From Bog-532 sp963732345 (GTDB taxonomy: Bacteria > Actinomycetota > Actinomycetes > Streptosporangiales > Streptosporangiaceae): a stretch of DNA of 64,000 nucleotides. The notes under the pieces are model-generated. The model was not told the DNA's origin. It worked only from the letters and a program-made list of their open reading frames with translations, and made no database searches. Positions within the stretch are counted from its first letter, which is position 1; each line of letters begins with the position of its first letter. Below are positions 28,940 to 39,117 of the stretch, piece after piece. The stretch covers positions 248,001 through 312,000 of the forward strand of contig CAVSZI010000016.1 in assembly GCA_963732345.1 (NCBI GenBank), written 5' to 3'. The position numbers and the translations under genes were made by a program.

Positions 28940-29629
28940 GTGACACGTGTGCTCGTGGTCGAGGACGAGGAATCGTTCAGCGACGCGATCTCTTACCTGC
29001 TGCGCAAGGAGGGCTTTGAGGTCGCGGTCTGCTCGACCGGCCCGGACGCGCTCAGCGCCTTCGACCGCACCGGCGCGGATCTGGTGCTGCTCGACCTTAT
29101 GCTTCCCGGGCTGCCGGGCAGTGAAGTCTGCCGCGCCCTGCGGGCCCGGTCCAACGTGCCGGTGATCATGCTGACCGCGAAGGACAGCGAGATCGACAAG
29201 GTGGTGGGTCTCGAGCTCGGCGCGGATGACTACGTGACCAAGCCGTTCTCCTCCCGCGAGCTCGTTGCGCGGATGCGTGCGGTGCTCCGGCGCCGGGGCG
29301 AGACGGACGAGGTGACCATCGCCGCGATGGAGGCCGGCCCGGTCCGGATGGACGTCGACCGGCACGTCGTCACCGTCCGCGGCGGCCAGGTCCAGCTCCC
29401 GCTCAAGGAGTTCGAGCTGCTGCAGGTCCTGCTCCGCAACGCCGACCGCGTGCTGACCCGGATGCAGCTCATCGACCGCGTGTGGGGCGCGGATTACGTC
29501 GGGGACACCAAGACCCTGGATGTCCACATCAAGAGGCTGCGGGCCAAGATCGAGGTCGATCCCGCAAATCCCCGGCATATCGTGACCGTCCGCGGGCTCG
29601 GCTACAAGTTCGACTCGGCTGCCGCGTAA
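28940..29629 (+). CDS. regX3: RegX3-like response regulator
   Basis: A 229-aa OmpR/PhoB-type regulator. The receiver has acidic residues in VVEDEE, phospho-acceptor Asp52 in LVLLDLMLPG and Lys in DDYVTKPF. The C-terminal winged helix reads LKEFELLQVLLRNADRVLTR and DVHIKRLRAKIE. GTG 28940 follows GGGAGG. It starts 49 bp after senX3. By homology it controls phosphate-starvation genes. Confidence 0.93.
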   Translation: MTRVLVVEDEESFSDAISYLLRKEGFEVAVCSTGPDALSAFDRTGADLVLLDLMLPGLPGSEVCRALRARSNVPVIMLTAKDSEIDKVVGLELGADDYVTKPFSSRELVARMRAVLRRRGETDEVTIAAMEAGPVRMDVDRHVVTVRGGQVQLPLKEFELLQVLLRNADRVLTRMQLIDRVWGADYVGDTKTLDVHIKRLRAKIEVDPANPRHIVTVRGLGYKFDSAAA

Positions 29630-29695
29630 CGGCGCCCGCCGGGTGTCCCGGCGATCAGCCGCGGTGCCACCGGCTATGGGCCGTTGACCGCTATC

Positions 29696-29713
29696 GGCCG
29701 CTACTGAGCGGCC
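29696..29713. terminator. hairpin between convergent regX3 and lpqE-like gene
   Basis: GGCCGCT-ACTG-AGCGGCC, a perfect 7-bp stem with a tetraloop in the 92-bp convergent gap. Confidence 0.55.
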
Positions 29714-29721
29714 CGGGCCGG

Positions 29722-30360
29722 CTACGGCGTGGCAGACGGACTCGCGGAGGGCTGACCCGACGCTCCCGGCACCGGGCTGGCCGCGGCGCTGCTCGTCGCC
29801 CCGGGCTTCGCCGGTTTCGAGGGGCTGGCGCTGGGGGCCGGCGGCGAGAAGGTCGAGTAGTAGCCAGTTCGCGGTTCCACCGGCACGGAGAGCGGCACGG
29901 CTCCCGCGTTCTGGAACGTGAGGATCACCGTGACCGTCCCCCCGCTGGGCAGCGCGCTGGTCAGCCCCCTGAGCACTACCTTCGGCGCTGGGCCGGTCAG
30001 GTAGGCAGTGGCACTCGCCGGCACCGTGACCGAGCCGCCGGCCACCTGTACGGACGTGGCGGTGCCGGGGGCGGAGACCGAGATGAGCTTGTCGGCGCTA
30101 CTGCCCCCGTTGTACACGGCGAAGAACATGCTGGCCGAGCTGCCGGCGGCCAGCGGAGTGTCGTCCGGGCCGCCGAGGATGAAGGCGTTGTCGACACCGA
30201 TCGCGCCCGCGGAGGCATAGGCCCCGTTCGCCGCCGGGTGGAACTGAAGCGTGGGCGCGTTGTTGCCCGCCTCGCACCCCGCGAGCACGGGGATCAGCAG
30301 GGCGGCGGCGCCAATCAGGAGACGGCGCAGCAGTTTCCTGCCGTGGCTGCTGCGGATCAC
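29722..30360 (-). CDS. LpqE-like lipoprotein, PCuAC-related
   Basis: A 212-aa lipoprotein: signal peptide with lipobox VLAGC (Cys29), a beta-rich domain resembling PCu(A)C copper chaperones (FFAVYNGGSSADKLISVSAP, GGTVTVILTFQNAGAVPLSV) and a Pro/Ser/Ala tail. The His and Met copper ligands of true PCu(A)C are missing from the matching segments, as expected for an LpqE-type relative, so copper binding is doubtful. The GTG at 30360 has GAGGAGG upstream. It follows the CxC membrane protein in the same direction. Confidence 0.75.
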   Translation of the reverse strand: MIRSSHGRKLLRRLLIGAAALLIPVLAGCEAGNNAPTLQFHPAANGAYASAGAIGVDNAFILGGPDDTPLAAGSSASMFFAVYNGGSSADKLISVSAPGTATSVQVAGGSVTVPASATAYLTGPAPKVVLRGLTSALPSGGTVTVILTFQNAGAVPLSVPVEPRTGYYSTFSPPAPSASPSKPAKPGATSSAAASPVPGASGQPSASPSATP

Positions 30361-30460
30361 GGCTCGGGCCTCCTCGGGCTCGGAACGGGTCGCGGGCGGA
30401 CGTCGCAAATCGTAGCGACCCCCGGAACGCATCCGTCCGCCGGGGCGTCCCCAGCGCGGC

Positions 30461-31237
30461 TCAGGCCGGGGTCGGGAGGGCCGAAGCCGGCCGCCCCGGC
30501 TCCGGTCCGGCACTCCCGGCCCTCGGGCCCAGCGCCCGTAGCTGGTCCTCGAGATGGAAACCCGGGTTCAGGTTCCGCTGCACCGTGGTGGAGGCGTCCG
30601 CCCGGACGAGGACGACCGTCAGCCCGGCAGGACCATACGCCGAGCCGAGCACGTTCTCCGCGTCTTTGACGGCTACCGCCCGGCCCTGGCCGTCCCTGTG
30701 GGCCAGCTGCGTGACGTCGGTCATCGCGTTCGCGGTCCCCACAAAGTACACCCGGACGCTGGCGCGGGCCGCCTGCGTGGTGAGCTGCCGCAGCGCCGTG
30801 TCACAGTGGCAGCGGGCGGGAACCAGCGCCAGGACCGCGCTGACCAGTCCGCCCACCGGTTTGGCCTTCCCGCTGACCACGACGGTCCCGCCCGGCAGCT
30901 GGCCGCGGCCATCCCCGGGCGGCGACACGGCCGATTTCGGTGCCGGTCCCGCGGATTGGGACAACACGGGCGCGGCGGCGGGGCTGATGCTGAAGACCGA
31001 CAGGAGCGTCCCGGCCAGCATGGACAGTGCTACGAAGCCGACGATGAGCGGCAGGATCGCGCCGTGCCCGCGCAGCGGGCCGAGTACCCGTTCCCAGCGG
31101 GCACGGCGGCGCAGCGCTCGCTGCTCGCGGTGGTAAGCGAGCACCTCGCGGTCGAGTTCCCGGGCATCGTCCGGGATCTCGATATCGACCGGGGGCAGGC
31201 CGCCCTCGTCCCGCCCAGGTTCTCCGCCACGGTTCAC
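30461..31237 (-). CDS. membrane-anchored protein with thioredoxin-like CxC domain
   Basis: A 258-aa protein: cytosolic Arg-rich N-terminus, one membrane helix (~60-83, ILPLIVGFVALSMLAGTLL), a linker, and an extracytoplasmic domain with ARCHCDTALRQL (Cys143-His-Cys145). VRVYFVGTANAMTD and GSAYGPAGLTVVLVRADA follow, in a pattern like a thioredoxin fold. A CHC motif is compatible with metal or disulfide chemistry. It stands just upstream of the LpqE-like gene. Family membership was not recognised with certainty. Confidence 0.65.
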   Translation of the reverse strand: MNRGGEPGRDEGGLPPVDIEIPDDARELDREVLAYHREQRALRRRARWERVLGPLRGHGAILPLIVGFVALSMLAGTLLSVFSISPAAAPVLSQSAGPAPKSAVSPPGDGRGQLPGGTVVVSGKAKPVGGLVSAVLALVPARCHCDTALRQLTTQAARASVRVYFVGTANAMTDVTQLAHRDGQGRAVAVKDAENVLGSAYGPAGLTVVLVRADASTTVQRNLNPGFHLEDQLRALGPRAGSAGPEPGRPASALPTPA

Positions 31238-31586
31238 CGGTACACACCTCCCCGGCCTGTGTTCCCACCTTGCTACTAGTATGAGCCTTCATAGGCCATG
31301 CGGCCGACGGGCGTTGTCATTTGCCCGCCGGACACGTGGCCGTAATAGGCCTTTGGTGCCCGGGCCCTGCTGTCAGACGTGGCCGCACGGTGTCGTATGC
31401 ACTGTGCGCTGATGGCTGGTTACGTTCGGCTAGTGGTTGGCCGAGCGCGGGTATCCCGCGGCTCGCCGTAAGGTAATTCCGGCGAGCCGTAATTACCCAG
31501 ATGACCTGGCCATATGGGGTAAAGGCCATTCAATCGAGCCCCAGCGACGTGGTAAGATAGCCTTCAGCGGAAGGGGTACTTGCCAC
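31238..31586 (+). promoter_or_regulatory. carD / membrane-protein divergent promoter region
   Basis: This 349-bp gap holds no gene. For carD, TAAGAT at 31553-31558 is a good -10 with a weak TTCAAT 18 bp upstream, followed by GGAAGGGG before the ATG. For the opposite gene, CATACT on the minus strand near 31275 is a candidate -10. Confidence 0.5.
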
Positions 31587-32090
31587 ATGTCTTTCAAGGT
31601 CGGCGATACCGTCGTCTACCCCCATCATGGGGCTGCTCGCATCGAAGCGGTCGAGACTCGCACGATCAAGGGCGAGGACAAGACCTATCTGGTTCTTAAG
31701 GTCGACAAGGGTGACCTGACTGTACGCGTACCCGCAGATAATACGGAGCTCGTAGGCGTCCGGGATGTCGTTGGCCAGGAAGGCCTCGAGAGGGTGCTGG
31801 AGGTACTCCGTGCCCCGCACACCGAGGAGCCGACCAACTGGTCGCGGCGCTACAAGGCCAACCTGGAAAAGCTCGCCTCGGGCGACGTGAACAAGGTGGC
31901 TGAGGTCGTCCGGGACCTTTGGCGCAGGGACAAGGAACGCGGCCTGTCCGCAGGCGAAAAGCGCATGCTGGCCAAGGCGCGGCAGATTCTCGTGAGCGAG
32001 CTGGCGCTCGCCGAGAAGACGAATGAGGACAAGGCCGAAGCTCTGCTGGACGAGATCCTTGCTTCTGGTCCGCCGCAGCGGGTGTCTTAA
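31587..32090 (+). CDS. carD: CarD-family RNA polymerase-binding regulator
   Basis: A 167-aa CarD that binds the RNAP beta subunit and stabilises open complexes. An N-terminal RID domain (SFKVGDTVVYPHHGAARIEA) precedes a helical DNA-binding domain (NWSRRYKANLEKLASGD, VVRDLWRRDKERGLSAGEKR). ATG 31587 gives the standard N-terminus. In many actinomycetes ispD follows; here ispF comes next. Confidence 0.95.
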   Translation: MSFKVGDTVVYPHHGAARIEAVETRTIKGEDKTYLVLKVDKGDLTVRVPADNTELVGVRDVVGQEGLERVLEVLRAPHTEEPTNWSRRYKANLEKLASGDVNKVAEVVRDLWRRDKERGLSAGEKRMLAKARQILVSELALAEKTNEDKAEALLDEILASGPPQRVS

Positions 32091-32139
32091 CGACGAGCGA
32101 GGTTTCTTAAGGCCGCCAGTGCATGTGCGGATACGCTTA

Positions 32140-32655
32140 ATGGCTGCTGGATCGAGCCTGAGATATGCGTGGCCCAGGGTGGGCGTCGGTACCGACGTCC
32201 ACCCTTTTGGGTCCGGCCGCGTGCTGAGCCTGGCCGGTCTGACGTGGCCGGGAGAACCAGGCCTCACCGGTCATTCGGACGGCGACGTCGCGGCCCATGC
32301 CATCTGCGACGCCCTCCTGTCTGCGGCCGGGATCGGTGATCTCGGCGCGCACTTCGGCACCGCCCGGCCCCAGTGGGCCGGAGCGCACGGCCTGACGCTG
32401 ATCCGTGAGACATTCCGGCTCATTACCGAGGCCGGATTCACGGTCGGCAACGTCGCCGTCCAGGTGATAGGCAACCGCCCGAAGGTCGCGCCACGCCGCG
32501 CGGAAGCCGAAAAGGTCCTGTCCGGGGCGCTCTCTGGTGCGCCGGTCAGCGTGTCCGGTACCACCACGGACGGCCTCGGGCTGACTGGGCGCGGTGAGGG
32601 TATCGCCGCGATCGCCACCGCACTGATCGTGGCGAGGGTGCTGCCGGGCGCCTGA
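32140..32655 (+). CDS. ispF: 2-C-methyl-D-erythritol 2,4-cyclodiphosphate synthase
   Basis: A 171-aa MEP-pathway enzyme with VGTDVHPF (metal Asp and His), LTGHSDGDVAAHAICDALL (metal His) and SGTTTDGLGLTGRGEGI. ATG 32140 lies 50 bp after carD; GTG 32178 would give a protein beginning at the first beta strand. It is not preceded by ispD, and no ispD domain is fused to it. Confidence 0.93.
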   Translation: MAAGSSLRYAWPRVGVGTDVHPFGSGRVLSLAGLTWPGEPGLTGHSDGDVAAHAICDALLSAAGIGDLGAHFGTARPQWAGAHGLTLIRETFRLITEAGFTVGNVAVQVIGNRPKVAPRRAEAEKVLSGALSGAPVSVSGTTTDGLGLTGRGEGIAAIATALIVARVLPGA

Positions 32656-32910
32656 GCCCTGCTCGCCGGTCCGGGCACGTCCGCACCGGGATCGCTGGCA
32701 CTGCGTTCCGTTCGGCATAATCTGCGGCCCCGGGCTTGCGCACGGCGGCCCGCCGGGTGCGGTCAGTCGCCCGGCCGCGCGAAGGGGGCCGGCTGCCATT
32801 TCCGGGAGAGGGACGGCGTGGGGGACGGCTGGGAACGGCACGACTCCCGGCCGGTATCTGACCAGGGCCCTGCGCCGCGGAGGCCCGCGCATGCAGGTCA
32901 TGCCATCCCA

Positions 32911-32916
32911 TAGCCT
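32911..32916 (+). promoter_or_regulatory. -10 hexamer TAGCCT, leaderless start of cysS
   Basis: TAGCCT ends 7 nt before GTG 32924, the same hexamer and spacing as at lysS. Confidence 0.5.
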
Positions 32917-32923
32917 AGGCATC

Positions 32924-34335
<1,412 letters not shown>

Positions 34336-34339
<4 letters not shown>

Positions 34340-35382
34340 GCGGCCGTGGTTCGGGTGGCGGGCGCCCCGACAAGGGAACGCACGCCAAGTCGGGCAAGCC
34401 GCGTCCCGGTACGGGCGGTTATGGACGGCACCGGCTGGAGGGCAAGGGCCCCACACCGCCCGCTCGCCTCCGGCCCGGTCATCCCGCCCAGCGCAAGACG
34501 GCCGCTGACGCGCGCGCCGCGGGTGCTCGGCCGAGAGACGACGATGACACCGACCGCGGGCCGCGCACGCCGGGCAGCCGCCCAGCTGGAGCGCGGGGCG
34601 GGGCTGGACCACGGGGCAGCGGGGACGCGCCGGAGATGGTCGCCGGGCGCAACTCGGTGGTCGAGGCGCTCCGGGCGGCCATCCCCGCCGTCGCGCTCTA
34701 CGTCGAGCACCGCGCGCCCGTGGATGAGAAGATCCGTGCGGCCGTGCAGCTGGCCGCGGAAGCGGGCGTCCCCGTGCGGGAGACCGGTCACGCGGAGCTC
34801 GGCCGGCTGACGGGCCAGGCGGTTCATCAGGGCATCGCCCTGAGCGTCCGCGCGTACGACTACGCCAGCCCCGACGAGCTGCCGGCCCTGGCGGCGCGGG
34901 CCGGGGAGCTTCCGCTCATCGTCGCCCTGGACGGTGTCACCGATCCGCGGAACCTCGGGGCGGTCGCGCGCTCAGCCGCGGCGTTCGGCGGCCATGGCAT
35001 CCTCATCCCGTCCCGGCGCAGCGCCAGCGTCACCGCGGGCGCCTGGAAGGCATCCGCGGGTGCGCTCGCGCGCGTGCCGGTGGCCCGGGCCTCCAACCTC
35101 GTGCAGGCCCTGAGCGCCTACCAGGCAGCCGGCATCTTCGTCGCCGGGCTCGATGCCACGGGCGACGTCACCGTCGCGGATATCCCGGTCGCTGACGCGC
35201 CGCTCGCCCTGGTCGTCGGCTCCGAGGGCCGCGGGCTCTCCCGGCTGGCTGCCGAGCGATGTGACGTGATCGCGCGGATCCCGATCACGGGCGGGACCGA
35301 GTCGCTCAACGCCGGTGTCGCGGCGGGCATCGCCCTGTACGAGGTCGCCCGCCAGCGCGCCGCCGCCACCGGAGACGACTGA
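34336..35382 (+). CDS. rlmB: 23S rRNA 2'-O-methyltransferase, SpoU/TrmH family
   Basis: A 348-aa RlmB/TrmH-type protein. A ~100-residue basic low-complexity N-terminus leads into a substrate-binding domain (MVAGRNSVVEALRA) and a SPOUT knot methyltransferase (LDGVTDPRNLGAVARSAAAF, LVVGSEGRGLSRL, PITGGTESLNAGVAAGIALY). The long tail may bind RNA. The start overlaps the cysS stop. Confidence 0.93.
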
Positions 35383-35408
35383 GCGGATCGGCTGCCGCGC
35401 ACGGGTCC

Positions 35409-35433
35409 TCCCCCGGGTAGCTCAGTCGGCAGA
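35409..35433 (+). other. tRNA 5'-half fragment
   Basis: The string GGGTAGCTCAGTCGGCAGAG is a perfect D-arm with adjoining acceptor-like C/G bases, but no anticodon arm or T-arm follows. It is the 5' remnant of a tRNA gene, close to the left end of the IS607 region. Confidence 0.6.
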
Positions 35434-35550
35434 GCCGCTGATCACGCCACGAGCGGGAAGAGCCGTGTGCGCTGCCCGGGCCCGGCTGCCAGGAGCGAGA
35501 CTCAGCGTAATGCCCTCAGGGGGGTATAACAGTTGACGTTCTGGCGTTAG

Positions 35551-35575
35551 ATAGCGCTCAACAGTGCGCTATGAT
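35551..35575 (+). promoter_or_regulatory. inverted repeat and -10 of the IS607-type tnpA
   Basis: ATAGCGC and GCGCTAT are separated by 8 nt. The right arm runs into TATGAT (35570-35575), which ends 6 nt before GTG 35582. The repeat could be a recombinase binding site or operator. Confidence 0.5.
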
Positions 35576-35581
35576 CGTAGC

Positions 35582-36154
35582 GTGAACCTGAAACAGTGGG
35601 CGGAACGGCAAGGCGTTTCGTACGCGACCGCGCGCCGCTGGTTCGCTGACGGGACACTCCCGGTCCAGGCCCACCGGGTGGGTGGCCTGATCCTCGTCGG
35701 GGAGCCCGCCGGCCCGGATAAGGCCGGGAGCGCTGTGGTGTACGCCCGGGTGTCTTCCGCTGATCAGTGTCCTGATCTCGACCGGCAGGTTTCGCGGGTG
35801 ACCGCCTGGGCGACCGGGCAGGGCGTCCCGGTCGACCGGGTAGTCACCGAGGTTGGCTCCGCGCTCAACGGGAAGCGCCGCAAGTTCCTCGCCCTGCTCC
35901 GTGACCCGTCCGTGTCCGTGATTATGGTGGAGCACCGGGACCGGTTCGCCCGGTTCGGCGCCGAATATGTCGAGGCGGCGCTGGCCGCGTCCAGCCGGAA
36001 ACTGCTGGTCGTGGATCCGGCCGAGGTCGACGACGACCTGGTACGTGATGTGACGGAGATCCTGACGTCGCTGTGCGCCCGCCTGTACGGGCGGCGGGCG
36101 GCAGCGAACCGGGCCGCGCGGGCGCTGGCCGCACTGGAGTTCCCCGATGCCTAA
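35582..36154 (+). CDS. IS607-family serine recombinase TnpA
   Basis: A 190-aa protein with an N-terminal MerR-like helix-turn-helix (LKQWAERQGVSYATARRWFA) followed by a serine-resolvase catalytic domain. The nucleophile is Ser in YARVSSADQ, and MVEHRDRFARFG carries the conserved Arg residues. GTG 35582 is supported by TATGAT 6 nt upstream. Its 3' end overlaps tnpB by 8 bp. All key residues are present, so it may be active. Confidence 0.9.
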   Translation: MNLKQWAERQGVSYATARRWFADGTLPVQAHRVGGLILVGEPAGPDKAGSAVVYARVSSADQCPDLDRQVSRVTAWATGQGVPVDRVVTEVGSALNGKRRKFLALLRDPSVSVIMVEHRDRFARFGAEYVEAALAASSRKLLVVDPAEVDDDLVRDVTEILTSLCARLYGRRAAANRAARALAALEFPDA

Positions 36155-37436
36155 ATACCAGTCGCCTGCCGGGATGACCGTCCGCGGCTGGGTGGTCGCG
36201 CTGGAACCGTCTCCGGAGCAGGCCGCGCAGTTCCGGCGGGACTGCGGCGCGCGGCGGTACGCGTACAACTGGGCCGTCACCACGATCAGCGAATCCTTCG
36301 CCGCCGGGAAGGATACCGGCGAGTACGACAGCACGGTCTGGTCGGCGTATTCACTGCGGAAGCGCTGGAACCAGGTCAAGGCCCAGGTCGCGCCGTGGTG
36401 GGCGGAGAACTCCAAGGAGTCCTACTCCGGCGGGATCGCTGATGCGGTCACCGGGCTGAAGAACTGGCACGACTCCAAGACGGGCAAACGCCAAGGCCCG
36501 AAGGTCAGGTTCCCGCGCCGCAAGAAGAAGACCAAGGACCGGCCGCGGTGCGCCTACACCACAGGTGCGCTCCGCGTAGACGGCTCCCGCGCGGTAGTGC
36601 TGCCAAAAGTGGGGGCGGTGCGGACAGCGGAGAACATCCGCCCACTGTGGCGGCATGTCCGCCGCGGGACCGCCCGGCTGATGTCAGCGACGATCCGGGA
36701 GAAGGCCGGGCGCTGGTCGGTGTCTTTGCGGGTGGAGATCGCCGCCCCCCGCCAGCCCGCCGCCCGCACCAGCACCGTCGGCGTTGATGTGGGGATCGGG
36801 AACCATCTGCTGATCGTGATGTACCCGGACGGGACGGTCGCGGAGAAGATCCCCAACCCGCGGGCGCTGCGGGCGTCGCTCGCGGACATCCGGAGAGCAA
36901 ACAAGGCGCTAGCACGGAAGATGGAAGGATCGCCGCGATGGTGGCAAGCTCAGCGCGCGCTGGCCCGGACTCAGGCACGCGCGGCGAACATCCGTTCCGA
37001 CGCGATCCACAAGGCGACAACTCACCTGGCTAAAACCCACGGCCAGGTGATCATCGAGGATCTTACGGTCCGGCAGCTGGTGCGCGGCCTCCGCTCGCAC
37101 CGTAAGTCCTGGGCGGACGCGGCGGCTGGGGAGATGCGCCGCCAGCTCACCTGCAAGGCGGGCTGGTACGGCTGCGACCTGCAGATAGCGGACCGATGGT
37201 ACCCGTCGAGCAAGACGTGCTCGGCGTGCGGGCAGGTAAACGCGGACCTGACGCTGAGCGACCGCATGTGGGACTGCCCGTCCTGCGGCGCGCATCACGA
37301 CCGCGACGAGAACGCGGGCACGAACCTGGCAAGACTTCCGGCCAGTCAGGCCGGGGCGCTGAGCGACGGTAAGACCGGGCTTGCCCGGCACGACGCGGTG
37401 AAGCGCGTGAACCACCTGCGAAAGGTGGCGGCATGA
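36147..37436 (+). CDS. TnpB RNA-guided nuclease (IS607-associated)
   Basis: A 429-aa TnpB, ancestor-type of Cas12. The RuvC residues are visible: Asp214 in VGVDVGIGNH, Glu304 in VIIEDL and Asp in HHDRDENAGTN. A zinc ribbon is CSACG...CPSCG. In characterised relatives an omega-RNA from the tnpB 3' end and element right end guides cleavage at donor sites. Nothing is truncated, so it looks functional. Confidence 0.92.
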   Translation: MPKYQSPAGMTVRGWVVALEPSPEQAAQFRRDCGARRYAYNWAVTTISESFAAGKDTGEYDSTVWSAYSLRKRWNQVKAQVAPWWAENSKESYSGGIADAVTGLKNWHDSKTGKRQGPKVRFPRRKKKTKDRPRCAYTTGALRVDGSRAVVLPKVGAVRTAENIRPLWRHVRRGTARLMSATIREKAGRWSVSLRVEIAAPRQPAARTSTVGVDVGIGNHLLIVMYPDGTVAEKIPNPRALRASLADIRRANKALARKMEGSPRWWQAQRALARTQARAANIRSDAIHKATTHLAKTHGQVIIEDLTVRQLVRGLRSHRKSWADAAAGEMRRQLTCKAGWYGCDLQIADRWYPSSKTCSACGQVNADLTLSDRMWDCPSCGAHHDRDENAGTNLARLPASQAGALSDGKTGLARHDAVKRVNHLRKVAA

Positions 37437-37796
37437 GCGCTAACAAGAACTCATCCGTGACGGCTAATCCTCGGGGCAATGGGCTGGCCGAGAACCTGTC
37501 CTCGTGACCATGATCGTACCAAGACCCACTGATCGGACAGGCCCATTGCGTGGGCCCGGGCAACGGCCTGCCGCGGTCGCCTGGGACCAGAGCGCCGTCC
37601 AGCCGCGTGCTGGGAGATGCGGGAGCGTTTGGCAATAGTGCTTGCCGCCGTCAATATCTCCATGGCCGGCGGAGCCCTCCCCCCGTCAATCCGTGAAGGA
37701 GCCACCAGCGTAAAATGGCGAAATGCGGCCGACAATACTTGTGCTGATTGCCTGAGTAAGCCGCATTTCCCAATGATTTGCGCATTCCGCTCACAC
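37437..37796. other. IS607 right-end region, candidate omega-RNA
   Basis: No gene. The first ~120 bp after tnpB holds GCCCA-TTGCG-TGGGC and other short stems and is where the omega-RNA 3' end and element end should be. ATGATCGTA occurs here (37510-37518) and just before tnpA (35571-35579). Exact ends cannot be set by eye. Confidence 0.35.
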
Positions 37797-38141
37797 TCAA
37801 GAGCCGTAGTCCGGCCGTGGTGCGGGCCGCCGGGATCGGCTGGCAGCGCGCGGGTATGTGGCCGGGGGGCCCCAGGGGGCCCCCGGGGGGCCGGGCAGGT
37901 GGTCTGCCGTCATCTGCTCATCGGCCCAGAAACTGATCAGTTCCTCAGCACTGAGCATTTGCGGTGGGACGTCGCCGCGGAGTGTACGGCCGGTGGCCAG
38001 CGTCCAGCTGATGATGAGCAATCGGGCAAGGATCTCATCGTCATCATGGACATTGCCGGCCGCCCAGCCCGGGAGCCTCATTCGCGGAAGTGCGCAGGAC
38101 CCCCTTTCGCCGGGCATGCCGGAGACAGTAGTGTCGTGCAA
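37797..38141 (-). CDS. small hypothetical protein
   Basis: A 114-aa frame whose centre reads DDDEILARLLIISWTLATGR and LSAEELISFWADEQM, plausible amphipathic protein sequence. The N-terminal ~30 and C-terminal ~35 residues are Pro/Arg/Gly-rich and may not be translated. No family was recognised. Confidence 0.4.
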   Translation of the reverse strand: MHDTTVSGMPGERGSCALPRMRLPGWAAGNVHDDDEILARLLIISWTLATGRTLRGDVPPQMLSAEELISFWADEQMTADHLPGPPGAPWGPPATYPRAASRSRRPAPRPDYGS

Positions 38142-39004
38142 CGCGCGCCTCCTCGCAGAGGTGAACAGGGAGGGCCCTCTGCCGGTCCCGTGGCATCTGA
38201 TCGCAACAGTGGGCCACGGGACGGAGGGCGGTCCTCCGGCTTTCAGCCGTACCTATAAACGGGCAAACATCAGCCGCCAAAAGGCAGCGCGATGACGCGG
38301 TGCAGCAAGCATCGCCCGGCTCTGCGGCCGGACAGAACAAGCACAGCAACGCAGGTGCCGGTCCCCTGGCGGCCCGCGCGTAAGGGTTTTCGACTGTGAA
38401 TCACAAGCCCGGTCAGCCTGCCCAAGGACTGCCGGATACACCGGATTACGGCGGGTTAGCGTGGCGGAGCTTGATCAACGGGGAAGACTCTACAGGCAGC
38501 ACGAGGAGGTGGGAGGCAAAAAGCCGAGTCTGACCTGCGCGGCTTTATAACGTTTCTTGCCTTATCGCATGTTTGCGAACGTCACAAGCCTAGATGACCC
38601 GTTCCCGTGTGGTATTTGACGCACCATTTGACGCAGCAGTAAACTAATCATGCGCCGAACGGGCAGATGCGCGTGCATATCGCTGCTGGGGCATTGGTAG
38701 GGAAAGTCTTCACCACGCTCCCCTCTGCAGGGGTGGCCTGCACGTGATGCCACTAATCCGGAGCGCCCGGATAGCGAGAGTTGCGATGGTCCCGAGCTCC
38801 AGCCAGGTGCGACCGCAGCCCTAATGATCCTCGGCGCGTATTTGGCGCAGATAGCCGCCGCCGGCCAGTGTTCGTCGTTGCCAGCCAGACAACTCTGGCC
38901 AGCGCCGGGCGCGCCCCGGGACTGTCCGGCGCAGTAGAATCTGGAGGTCAGCGAGTGGCTGTGCGGGTCGGCGGGTCGATCGGCTAGCATGCTCGGAGTC
39001 TCCC
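38142..39004. other. gene-free stretch before tRNA-Thr
   Basis: About 860 bp, more AT-rich near 38520-38660, without a convincing gene. TAGCAT near 38987 is a possible tRNA promoter -10. Confidence 0.5.
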
Positions 39005-39077
39005 GCCGGTGTAGCTCAGTTGGCAGAGCAGCCGTCTTGTAAACGGCAGGTCAGCGGTTCGAATCCGCTCACCGGCT
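39005..39077 (+). tRNA. tRNA-Thr (anticodon TGT)
   Basis: A complete 73-nt cloverleaf: acceptor GCCGGTG/CACCGGC, D-arm GCTC/GAGC, anticodon stem GCCGT/ACGGC with loop CTTGTAA (TGT), T-arm AGCGG-TTCGAAT-CCGCT, discriminator T, no encoded CCA. It is the attachment site of the island; the 3' part is duplicated at 57781. Confidence 0.95.
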
Positions 39078-39082
39078 CCCAG
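39035..39082 (+). repeat. attL: 48-bp core overlapping the tRNA-Thr 3' part
   Basis: Identical over 48 bp to 57781-57828, from the anticodon loop through the T-arm and five bases past the gene. This is the usual extent of a tyrosine-integrase core duplicated on integration into a tRNA. Confidence 0.92.
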
Positions 39083-39096
39083 TTAGATAGCTATTA

Positions 39097-39116
39097 TTCG
39101 AACAATAGCGTTCGAA
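39097..39116. promoter_or_regulatory. inverted repeat TTCGAAC-N6-GTTCGAA inside attL
   Basis: A perfect 7-bp inverted repeat 14 bp inside the island edge and 54 bp before the integrase start; a candidate operator or recombination-accessory site. Confidence 0.5.
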
Positions 39117-39117
39117 G

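Larger units (their letters stand above)
35551..37560 (+). mobile_element. IS607-type element (ends approximate)
   Basis: A serine recombinase TnpA overlaps a TnpB nuclease gene, the IS607 arrangement. IS607 elements have no terminal inverted repeats or target duplications, so the ends are estimates. Confidence 0.75.

Noticed and set aside
31400..31586. Longer CarD N-terminus from upstream in-frame starts
   Set aside because: It would cross the TAAGAT -10 and ribosome site and does not match the conserved CarD start.
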